35,035 nt of DNA, taken from the NCBI GenBank assembly GCA_020849655.1, contig JADLFU010000082.1, positions 1-35,035 of the forward strand, written 5' to 3'. The notes beneath the pieces were generated by a model. That model was not told where the DNA came from. It made no database searches and was given only the letters and a program-made list of their open reading frames with translations. The DNA comes from Polyangiaceae bacterium (GTDB lineage: Bacteria; Myxococcota_A; Polyangia; Polyangiales; Polyangiaceae). Shown in pieces: positions 17,618-24,816 of the stretch. Numbering within the stretch: position 1 is the stretch's first letter; each line of letters opens with the position of its first letter. The translations under genes and the position numbers were made by a program.

Positions 17618-18639
17618 CGCGGGTGCTGCTCCTGCAACCGAGCGGGCGCGAGCGGACCGAGGAGCGCCCGCCGCACGCCCGCGGCGCCGGCCTCCCACAC
17701 GAGCGCGAGCTCTCGCCCCGCGCGGCGCGCGTCGCCATCGTGGAGCTCTTGCAACGCGAGCCTCGTCGCCCACTCCTCCGGCGTCCGAGAGAGCGCCGCG
17801 GCCTCGCGCGACCGGCGGAAGCCGTCCACCTCGTCGGCGCTGACGCCGTCGCGCAGCAGCCGCGCGCGCGCGCGGGCGAGGCGGGCGTCGGCCTCGCGCG
17901 AGGAGGCCGCCCCGAGCGTCATCGTGAGCAGCGGCGGCCCCGATCCACGCGCCACCTGGGCCGACGCGCCGACGCGCTGCGCGAGCGCGAACCACGCGAG
18001 TGCGAGCGCCTCGTCTGCGCCGACGCTCGACGTCGGCGTCGTCCAGCGCGTGCCCGTCGCGTCGGCTGGCGAGGCGGGGCGCGACGGCCGCGACGAGACC
18101 GCGCGCGCCGGCGCGGTGGAGGCCGGGACGAACCTCTCGATGAGCGAGGTGACGCGACCCGTGTCTGTGTCGCCGGTCACGATCCACGCGGCGCCCGCGC
18201 GGCGCAGCTCGTCGGCCGCGGCCGCGAGCGCGGCGTCACCGGTGGGCGCCCGAGGGCGCGCGCCCAGCGTGAACACGGCGAGCGGCAGCTCCGCCGCCGG
18301 CCCCCGCGCGACGATGAGCAAGACGCCGTCACGCGCGATCCGCGCGATCGTCACCCCTCGCGCGGCGGCCTCGGCGTCGTGGGGGAAGGCGATCTCCGCG
18401 GCGGCGAGCGCGTCATCGAGCTCCCGCGTCCCGAGCGCGACGGCGCGCACCACCACGATCTCGGCGGTGCCCGGCTGCGCGAGCGTGACGACCACCGCGC
18501 CGTCCTCGAGCACACGGCGCGCGATCGCCGGCAGCGCGCGCGGGGGACGGGCGGTCACGGCGGCCGCGGGCCCGGGCGGCGCGGCGTGGGCGGCTCCGGG
18601 GAGCCACGCGAGGGCGACAGCGAGGGCGAGGCGACGCAC
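17614..18639 (-). CDS. Short M16-like secreted protein, also lacking the zinc site
   Basis: The product is 341 residues from a GTG at 18639. VRRLALAVALAWLPGAAHA is a Sec signal peptide. RRVLEDGAVVVTLAQPGTAEIVVVRA matches the first strands of an M16 N-lobe ('rxxLxNGxxvvv..pgxxxvxvxv'), but the zinc-binding helix that should follow is missing; the sequence passes to a shortened helical region and then WIVTGDTDTGRVTSLIERFV, the usual end of the lobe. A second, partial lobe follows. With ~340 residues rather than 430-450, it appears to have lost the catalytic segment. It is the first gene of the pair and is divergent from the transglutaminase gene (109 bp apart), so the two operons may share control. 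Confidence 0.72.
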   Translation of the reverse strand: MRRLALAVALAWLPGAAHAAPPGPAAAVTARPPRALPAIARRVLEDGAVVVTLAQPGTAEIVVVRAVALGTRELDDALAAAEIAFPHDAEAAARGVTIARIARDGVLLIVARGPAAELPLAVFTLGARPRAPTGDAALAAAADELRRAGAAWIVTGDTDTGRVTSLIERFVPASTAPARAVSSRPSRPASPADATGTRWTTPTSSVGADEALALAWFALAQRVGASAQVARGSGPPLLTMTLGAASSREADARLARARARLLRDGVSADEVDGFRRSREAAALSRTPEEWATRLALQELHDGDARRAGRELALVWEAGAAGVRRALLGPLAPARLQEQHPR

Positions 18640-18748
18640 GCGGACCGAGCTTCTCCCCGACCGCCGCGCCGGAGGCAAGCGCCGCGTCGCCTCGCGCGGG
18701 CGCACAAATCGCTCGCGCCGCGCACCGGGTGTGCGAAGAGAGGTTCGC

Positions 18749-20287
18749 GTGAAGCGTCGGCTGGCCTCGAGCGTCGTGCTCCTCGCGTCCGCGGCGGCCG
18801 CGGCGCCGGCGCACGAGTTCGTCCCGCCCGATCCACGCGAGGACGTGCTGCTCGGCTCGACGACGCCGATCGGCGATCTGCCGTCCGCGCTCGAGACGTC
18901 GAGCGGGCTCGTCTCTTCGCCCGATCCCTTCCGCCTCCCGCGCGACCTCGAGCGCGCGTACTCGCGCACCCAGAGCGCCGACGCGACGTTCACGGCCGAT
19001 CGCGACACCCGCCCCGTGCCGCAGGTCGAGTACGAGGACCCGTTCTCGCCGAGCGTGGCGCCCTACAAGCGGCTCTCCGCGTTCGACGCCGCGGGCGCGG
19101 ACGGCGCGCTCTCGGTCGCGGACCGCGCGCTCCGCAAGGTCATCGTCGGCGGCGCACCGGCGGCGGGCGACGACGCGTTCTTCGGTGACGTCGTCGTCGA
19201 TCTCGTGCCGAACGAGCCCGTGCGCGTCCCCTCCCCCGGCGCGGGCACCCGCGTGCTCCGCGCGACGACGCAGCCGCCGACGCAGATCGAGCTGCTGCGC
19301 GACGGCGCGGAGAACCTCTTCGTCAAGGCCGGCACACGCGGGCGCGTGCGCGTCATCCTGTTCGTCGCGACGCCGCGCTCCGCGTTCGGGGGGCCGCTGC
19401 GCGACGCCGCGTGGGGCGAGCTGCCCGCCACGCCGCCGCTCCCTCGCACGCTCCAGGAGGAGGCCGAGGGCGTGCTCCGCGCGATCGGCGTCTCGCGCGC
19501 GATGCCCTACCGGGAGGCCGTCGCGGAGCTCGTGCGGTACTTCCGATCGTTCGCGGCGACCGACGCGCCGATCGAGCCCGCGCGCGGCGACCTGTACCTC
19601 GACCTCGCGCTCTCGAAGAAGGGCGTCTGCCGGCACCGCGCGTACGCCTTCGTGATCACCGCGCTCGCGCTGCGCGTCCCCGCCCGCTTCGTGCTCAACG
19701 AGGCCCACGCCTGGGTCGAGGTGCACGACGGCGCGTCGTTCCGCCGCGTCGACCTCGGCGGCGCGGCCGAGAACTTCGCGGACGCGACCGGGCAGGACAG
19801 GCCCCAGCACCGGGCGCCCGACGATCCGTTCGCGTGGCCGCCGGGGTCGCGCCCCGGCCGGGAGATGGTCGCGCCCGCAGGCTCGACCGGCGGCGACGCG
19901 CCCTCGCCCAGCGCGCGCCCCTCGACGTCGGCCCCCACGAGCGGCGGCCAGGCGCCGGGCGCGGCCGGAGCGCCCGCCGTGGACCAGACGGACGACCGCG
20001 CGCCGGCGATCGTGACCGCGAGGTTCCTGGAGCAGTCGCTCCGCCGCGGAGAGGCGCTGCACGTCGAGGGCACGGTCCGCGCCGCGGGCAGCGCGTGCGG
20101 CTCGGTGCGCGTCGACGTGGTCCTTCGCTCGGCCGACGCGCAGGCGACGATCGGCACGCTGGCGACCGGCGCCGACGGCGCCTACCAGGGCGCCATCCTC
20201 ATCCCGCCGAGCCTCGCGCTCGGCAGCTACGACGTGTCCGTCCAGACGCCCGGCGATCAGCGCTGCGGCACAGGGAGATCCGAGTGA
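18749..20287 (+). CDS. Secreted transglutaminase-like protein
   Basis: The product is 512 residues from a GTG with a good AGAGAGG ribosome site 5 nt upstream. The first ~22 residues are a Sec signal peptide (cleavage after APA or nearby). Residues ~100-230 hold beta strands with no recognised domain. Residues ~240-345 are a transglutaminase-like core with all three catalytic positions: Cys294 (KKGVCRHRAYAFV), His320 (NEAHAWVEVHDG) and Asp335 (RRVDLGG). A Pro/Ser/Thr linker (~370-415) leads to a C-terminal Ig-like beta domain (~420-505), often used for surface binding. It probably acts outside the cytoplasmic membrane as a protease or cross-linker. The stop overlaps the VWA gene (GTGA). Confidence 0.87.
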   Translation: MKRRLASSVVLLASAAAAAPAHEFVPPDPREDVLLGSTTPIGDLPSALETSSGLVSSPDPFRLPRDLERAYSRTQSADATFTADRDTRPVPQVEYEDPFSPSVAPYKRLSAFDAAGADGALSVADRALRKVIVGGAPAAGDDAFFGDVVVDLVPNEPVRVPSPGAGTRVLRATTQPPTQIELLRDGAENLFVKAGTRGRVRVILFVATPRSAFGGPLRDAAWGELPATPPLPRTLQEEAEGVLRAIGVSRAMPYREAVAELVRYFRSFAATDAPIEPARGDLYLDLALSKKGVCRHRAYAFVITALALRVPARFVLNEAHAWVEVHDGASFRRVDLGGAAENFADATGQDRPQHRAPDDPFAWPPGSRPGREMVAPAGSTGGDAPSPSARPSTSAPTSGGQAPGAAGAPAVDQTDDRAPAIVTARFLEQSLRRGEALHVEGTVRAAGSACGSVRVDVVLRSADAQATIGTLATGADGAYQGAILIPPSLALGSYDVSVQTPGDQRCGTGRSE

Positions 20288-21471
20288 GCGACGTCATCGT
20301 CCCCTTCTTGTACGAGCTCCGCGCGAAGAAGCTGAAGGTCGGCACGACCGAGGGCCTGCAGCTCGCGCGCGCGCTCCGCCACGAGCTCCACGACTCGTCG
20401 CTCGACGGGTTCTACTACGTCGCGCGCGCGCTCCTCGTGCACCGCGAGGAGGACTACGATCTGTTCGACCAGGCGTTCGCGTCGCACTTTCGCGGCGTCC
20501 CCGAGACGACGATCTCGCTGCTGAAGGAGCTCGAGGACTGGCTGCGCGATCCCGTGGCGATGCGCGAGCTGTCGCAGGCCGATCGCGACGCGCTCGCGTC
20601 GCTCGACATGGAGGAGGTGCGGAGGCTGCTCGCCGAGCGACTGGCGGAGCAGCGCGAGCGCCACGACGGCGGCAACAGGTGGGTGGGCACGGGCGGCACG
20701 AGCCCGTTCGGCACGGGCGGCGAGAACCCGGCGGGCGTGCGGCTCGGCAAGGGCGGCGGCCGCAGCGCGATGGGCGTCGCCGACGCGCGCATGTACGCGC
20801 CGTACCGCAACGATCTCGTGCTCGACGTGCGACAGGTCGAGGTCGCGCTCCGCAAGCTGCGCGTGTTTCTGCGCGAGGGCCTGGAGGAGCTCGACATCGA
20901 CGAGACCATCGACGCGACCGCGCGCAACGCTGGCGAGCTGACCCTGAAGACCCGCCCGCCCAAGCGCTCGAACGTGCGGGTGTTGCTGTTGATGGACGTC
21001 GGCGGGAGCATGGACCCCTTCGCCCACGCCGTGTCACTGTTGTTCACCGCCGCGAAGCGCGCGTCGAACCTCCGCGAGGTGCGCAGCTATTACTTTCACA
21101 ACTGCATCTACGGCAAGGTGTTCCCGACCACGATGTTCAGCGGCGAGCCGGTGCGCGTGGCAGATCTCTTCCGCGAGCTCGACGATCGCTGGCGGGTCAT
21201 CCTCGTGGGCGACGCCTCGATGCACCCGGCCGAGCTGCTGGGCGGCGCGTGGGACAGCACCCTCGTCGACCGCGGCAGCGGCGTCGAGAGCGGCCTCGGC
21301 TGGCTGCAGCTCATCGCCCAGCACTACCCGAAGGCCGTGTGGCTCAACCCCGAGACACCACGCTACTGGGAGCAGGGGACCTGCGACGTCGTGCGCAAGG
21401 TGTTCCCCATGTACCACCTGACGGTCGAGGGCCTCGGCGAGGCGGTGCAGCAGCTGTCGAGAAAGCGATAG
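20284..21471 (+). CDS. VWA-domain protein of the CoxE family
   Basis: The product is 395 residues, cytoplasmic, with no signal peptide. The N-terminal ~150 residues are charged and helical (VPFLYELRAKKLKVGTTEGL), as in CoxE/COG3552 proteins. A Gly-rich segment follows (GTGGTSPFGTGGENPAG). The C-terminal half is a VWA fold starting at VRVLLLMDVGGSMD; the MIDAS reads D-V-G-G-S (Asp238) rather than D-x-S-x-S. CoxE proteins normally work with a MoxR AAA+ ATPase in metal insertion or complex assembly, but no MoxR gene is in this cluster. An AGGGAG sequence lies 6 nt upstream of the GTG, which overlaps the transglutaminase stop. Confidence 0.88.
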   Translation: MSDVIVPFLYELRAKKLKVGTTEGLQLARALRHELHDSSLDGFYYVARALLVHREEDYDLFDQAFASHFRGVPETTISLLKELEDWLRDPVAMRELSQADRDALASLDMEEVRRLLAERLAEQRERHDGGNRWVGTGGTSPFGTGGENPAGVRLGKGGGRSAMGVADARMYAPYRNDLVLDVRQVEVALRKLRVFLREGLEELDIDETIDATARNAGELTLKTRPPKRSNVRVLLLMDVGGSMDPFAHAVSLLFTAAKRASNLREVRSYYFHNCIYGKVFPTTMFSGEPVRVADLFRELDDRWRVILVGDASMHPAELLGGAWDSTLVDRGSGVESGLGWLQLIAQHYPKAVWLNPETPRYWEQGTCDVVRKVFPMYHLTVEGLGEAVQQLSRKR

Positions 21472-21476
21472 CCCTG

Positions 21477-22448
21477 GTGCGGTGGATCACGGTCGCGGCC
21501 CTCTCCCTCGCGTCGTGCGATCTCGCGCCGAAGCCGGCCCCCGCGGCCGCGACGCCCCGGCCGAGCGCGCCCGCGAGCAGCAGCGCAGGCCCTGTGCTGC
21601 CCATCCCGACGGAGGCCCCGCCCGAGCCCTCCGCGGCGCCCGCGCCTCCCCCGCCCGCGTCGTCCGCCTCGGCCCCGCCCGCGTGCCCTGACGAGATGGC
21701 GCGCGCGGGTCGGGTGTGCGTCGACCGGTGGGAGGCGCGCTTGATGTCGATCTCGCCCGACGGCGCGAGGGCGCCCCACCCCCACACCGAGCGCCCCGAC
21801 CCCGCCCTGCGCTACGTCGCCGTCAGCGAGCCCGGCGTGCATCCGCAGGGCTACGTCTCACGGGTGGAGGCCGCGGCCGCGTGCCGCGAGGCGGGGAAGC
21901 GCCTCTGCACACTCGACGAGTGGACGCGCGCCTGCAAGGGGCCCAGGTGGACGACGTTCCCCTACGGCGGCCGAGGCGAAGCGGGCCGGTGCAACACTGG
22001 CAAGGATCACCTGCTGTCGAAGCTGTTCGGCACCAACGGCCGCGCGTGGAAGTACGACGAGCACTTCAACTCGCCCCTCCTCAACGGCGAGCCCGGGTTC
22101 CTCGAGAAGACGGGCGAGCGCGCGGGCTGCGTGAGCCCGGAGGGCGTGTTCGACATGGTCGGCAGCCTCCACGAGTGGGTGAGCGACGCCGTCACCGAGG
22201 ACCTCGTCGAGCGCATGGAGAAGGAGCCCGTCGAGCGCAAGAAGCAGCCCTGGCGCGAGGGCAACGGGGTGTTCATGGGCGGGTTCTTCAGCACCACGAA
22301 GGAGCACGGGCCGGGCTGCACCTTCATGACCATCGCCCACGAGCCGCGGTACCACGACTACTCGACGGGGTTCCGCTGCTGCAAGGCGCCCGCGGGGCTG
22401 CCCCCGGCGCCCGCGAAGAAGAAGAAGAAGCCGGCGCGCGCGCCGTAG
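21477..22448 (+). CDS. Formylglycine-generating-enzyme-like (SUMF1) lipoprotein
   Basis: The product is 323 residues. VRWITVAALSLASC is a very short lipoprotein signal (Cys14, Asp at +2); GTG 21477 is the only start in frame, 5 nt after the VWA stop. A Pro/Ala/Ser linker runs to ~75. The rest is an SUMF1/EgtB-type C-type-lectin-like fold: CPDEMARAGRVCVDRWEA, the core VSRVEAAAACREAGKRLCTLDEW, FDMVGSLHEWVSD (equivalent to 'DmvGNvwEW') and a final GFRCCKAP. Many Cys are present, but I could not assign the catalytic Cys pair of true FGE. In myxobacteria, such lipoproteins are common and may be binding proteins. The tail is a lysine run. Confidence 0.87.
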   Translation: MRWITVAALSLASCDLAPKPAPAAATPRPSAPASSSAGPVLPIPTEAPPEPSAAPAPPPPASSASAPPACPDEMARAGRVCVDRWEARLMSISPDGARAPHPHTERPDPALRYVAVSEPGVHPQGYVSRVEAAAACREAGKRLCTLDEWTRACKGPRWTTFPYGGRGEAGRCNTGKDHLLSKLFGTNGRAWKYDEHFNSPLLNGEPGFLEKTGERAGCVSPEGVFDMVGSLHEWVSDAVTEDLVERMEKEPVERKKQPWREGNGVFMGGFFSTTKEHGPGCTFMTIAHEPRYHDYSTGFRCCKAPAGLPPAPAKKKKKPARAP

Positions 22449-22462
22449 CGCGACGAACACGG

Positions 22463-22491
22463 CTGCCTCGGGGCCGGCCCGGTAGTAGGGT
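22463..22491 (+). promoter_or_regulatory. Candidate leaderless promoter of sixA-hutF
   Basis: CTGCCT (22463-22468), a 17-nt spacer and TAGGGT (22486-22491) lie 6 nt before the GTG at 22498. It is closely similar to the epimerase promoter in both hexamers. Confidence 0.5.
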
Positions 22492-22497
22492 CGCCCC

Positions 22498-22968
22498 GTG
22501 AGGCTCTACGTGATGCGACACGGCCCCGCCGAGGATCAGGCGCGCTCCACGCGGGACTTCGATCGCGCGCTCACGCCGGCCGGGCGCGACGTCGTCGCGC
22601 GGGTCGCCTCCGCGCTCCTCGGCGAGGGGGCGCGGCCGTCGCGCGTGCTGTCGAGCCCGCTCGTGCGCGCGCGGCAGACGGCCGACCTGGTGGTCGAGGT
22701 CGCGGCGCGCGGAGTGAGCGTCGAGATCGAGCGCGAGATCGGCCCGGGCGGCGATCTGCGCGCGCTCGTCCTGTCGCACGCCTCCGCGGCGGCGCCTGTG
22801 ATGTTCGTGGGCCACGAGCCCGACGTCTCGTCCGCCACCGCGGCGCTCACCGGCGCGCTCGGCTCCGGCTTCGACCGCGCGATGGTGGCGGCGATCGACG
22901 TCGAGGACGGGGCACGCCCGCGCCTCGCCTGGATCCTCGATCCGCGGACGCTCACGTTCGCGCGATGA
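22498..22968 (+). CDS. sixA: SixA-type histidine phosphatase
   Basis: The product is 156 residues, a small single-domain histidine phosphatase. The N-terminal RHG motif (MRLYVMRHGPAED; His8 is the phosphate acceptor), the SSPLVRARQTA segment and the second histidine in FVGHEPDV fit SixA, which removes phosphate from phosphohistidine on signalling or PTS proteins. The GTG start is set by the strand carrying RHG and by the TAGGGT hexamer 6 nt upstream. It overlaps hutF by 4 nt. The substrate in this organism is unknown. Confidence 0.88.
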   Translation: MRLYVMRHGPAEDQARSTRDFDRALTPAGRDVVARVASALLGEGARPSRVLSSPLVRARQTADLVVEVAARGVSVEIEREIGPGGDLRALVLSHASAAAPVMFVGHEPDVSSATAALTGALGSGFDRAMVAAIDVEDGARPRLAWILDPRTLTFAR

Positions 22969-24107
22969 CGACGCTGCGGCTCCCGGCGCTCGCGACCGCG
23001 CACTCGCACGCCTTCCAGCGGGGGATGCGCGGCCGCGCGCAGCGCCCCGGCCCGCGCGGCACCGACGACTTCTGGACGTGGCGCCAGGCGATGTACGACC
23101 TCGCGCTGTCGCTCGACCCGGAGCGCCTGTACGACGTCTCGCGCGTCGCCTTCGACGAGCTCTTCGCGGCCGGCGTGCTCACCGTCGGCGAGTTCCACTA
23201 CGTCCACCACCAGGCAGACGGCACGCCCTACGACGACCGCACGGTGATGGCCGACGCCGTCATCCGCGCCGCGAAGGACGCCGGGCTCCGCGTCGCCTTG
23301 CTGCGCGGGGTCTACCACCGGGGGGGGCCGGGCGTGCCCGCCGCGCACGCGCAGCTGCGGTTCTCCGACGCGTCGCTCGACGACGCCCTGCGAGACGTCG
23401 ACAGCCTGCGCGCGCGCTACCGCGACGATCCCGACGTCACCGTCGGCCTCGCGCCGCACAGCGTCCGCGCGCTGCCGCCGGCCTGGCTCGCGCCGATCGG
23501 CCACCACGCGCGCGCGCACGATCTCCCGCTGCACATGCACGTCGCCGAGCAGCCCGCGGAGGTCGACGCGTGCGTGCGCGAGACGGGCCGGCGCCCGGTC
23601 GAGCTCGTCGCGGACGCGGGCCTCCTGTCGCCGCGCTTCGTCGCCGTGCACGCGACGCACCTCGCGCCCCACGAGGCGCGCCTGCTCGGCGACGCGCGCG
23701 CGTTCGTGTGCCTCAACCCGACGACCGAGCGCGATCTCGGCGACGGGCACCCCGACGTGACGGCCATGCGCTCCGCGGGCTGCCGCCTGTGCACCGGCAT
23801 CGACAGCCACGTCTTGACCGATCCGCTCGAGGATCTGCGCGGCGTCGAGCTCGGCGAGCGCCTGCGCACGCTGCTGCGCGTGACGAGCCGCGTCGAGGCG
23901 CCCACGCTCGCCGAGCGGCTGTGGGAGGCCGGCTCCCACGAGGGCGCGCGCGCGTGCGGGTTCGCCGACGCGGGCGGGTACACGCTCATCGATCGAGGCG
24001 CGCGAGAGCTCGCCCTCGTCGACGACGAGCACCTCCAGGACGCGATCGTGTTCTCGGGCACGCTGCGGATCATCGCCGGCGTCGTCCGGGCCCAGCGTCC
24101 GGCCTGA
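22965..24107 (+). CDS. hutF: Formimidoylglutamate deiminase, short form
   Basis: The product is 380 residues. HutF, of the amidohydrolase superfamily, deiminates N-formimidoyl-L-glutamate in one branch of histidine breakdown. Metal and substrate positions are visible: HSHAFQR (His13, His15), the HutF-typical DDFWTWRQAMY, HMHVAEQ (His190, His192), VHATHL (His229) and GIDSHV (Asp280). The usual family length is near 450; here the N-terminal beta-sandwich half is almost absent, with the enzyme starting right at the HSH strand, and the C-terminal part is shortened. The start is fixed by overlap with the sixA stop (ATGA). Other hut genes are not in the window. A relative with a different substrate is possible. 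Confidence 0.82.
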   Translation: MTTLRLPALATAHSHAFQRGMRGRAQRPGPRGTDDFWTWRQAMYDLALSLDPERLYDVSRVAFDELFAAGVLTVGEFHYVHHQADGTPYDDRTVMADAVIRAAKDAGLRVALLRGVYHRGGPGVPAAHAQLRFSDASLDDALRDVDSLRARYRDDPDVTVGLAPHSVRALPPAWLAPIGHHARAHDLPLHMHVAEQPAEVDACVRETGRRPVELVADAGLLSPRFVAVHATHLAPHEARLLGDARAFVCLNPTTERDLGDGHPDVTAMRSAGCRLCTGIDSHVLTDPLEDLRGVELGERLRTLLRVTSRVEAPTLAERLWEAGSHEGARACGFADAGGYTLIDRGARELALVDDEHLQDAIVFSGTLRIIAGVVRAQRPA

Positions 24108-24156
24108 TCCGCCCCGCACCGAGGGGCGATCCTGGCCCCGCCGGACGCGGACCGCT

Positions 24157-24777
24157 ATGGTCGCGCGCGCGTTGATCCCTCGATCTCTGGTCCTCACGCC
24201 CACCTCGACGCTCACCCACGGGTTCGACCTCGACGAGCGCACCGCCGCGTGCCCGAGCACCCACACCATCAAGGGAATGTTCTTCGCCCGGTTCGCCGAC
24301 GCCGCGACGCGGGCCGGCGTCGACGCCTCGTCGCTGCGCCTCGAGCAGCCGGTCGAGCGCTACCTCGCGTTTCGCGACTACCCCGTGCGGGACTACATGC
24401 GGTGGGCCGCGGCGGCCGCGGCGCGCGCCCACCCGCGCGTCGCCGTCTCGGAGGGGCTCCGCCGCGTCGCGCTCGACGACTACGCGAGGTTCCTCGACAG
24501 CGGGCTCGGCAAGGTGATGACGGCCTTCCTCAGCGACGCGCGCGCCGTCCTGATGCAATCCAACAAACTCTACGAGATGGTGATGAAGGGCCCGCGCGTC
24601 GAGAGCGAGGCCGACGGCGACGAGATCGTCGTGCGGTTCCGCGACTACCACGGCCCGGTCGAGTGCTACCCCGCGGGGACGCTCGAGGGCGCGTGCCGCC
24701 ACTTCGGCGGGCGCTACGAGATCCGCGTCGAGGTCGTCGGGCCGGCCGCGGCCGACTACCGCGTCCGGCTCGGCTGA
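24157..24777 (+). CDS. DUF2378 / TIGR02265 family protein
   Basis: The product is 206 residues, cytoplasmic. It has the family pattern: an N-terminal KGMFFARFADAA helix, YLAFRDYPVRDYMRW, a VSEGLRRVALDDYARFLDSGLGKV stretch, a small-residue helix and a C-terminal beta half (EIVVRFRDYHG, RYEIRVEVVG). The family is expanded in and nearly confined to myxobacteria and has no settled function. ATG 24157 overlaps a TATGGT hexamer, so a later start such as TTG 24172 is possible. It stands between hutF and the lipase-like gene, same strand, gap of 49 bp upstream. Confidence 0.85.
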   Translation: MVARALIPRSLVLTPTSTLTHGFDLDERTAACPSTHTIKGMFFARFADAATRAGVDASSLRLEQPVERYLAFRDYPVRDYMRWAAAAAARAHPRVAVSEGLRRVALDDYARFLDSGLGKVMTAFLSDARAVLMQSNKLYEMVMKGPRVESEADGDEIVVRFRDYHGPVECYPAGTLEGACRHFGGRYEIRVEVVGPAAADYRVRLG

Positions 24778-24816
24778 GCGCCAGACGCACGCGCCGATCC
24801 GTGCGATGCCGCGCGC

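Noticed and set aside
16502-20287. A 1261-codon open frame on the plus strand
   Set aside because: Only the part from GTG 18749 is a real gene (the transglutaminase); the upstream part is antisense to the M16-like pair.
24157-24171. TATGGT as a leaderless -10 for the DUF2378 gene
   Set aside because: It overlaps the ATG and would require a TTG start 10 nt later with a poor -35; not strong enough to call as a promoter.
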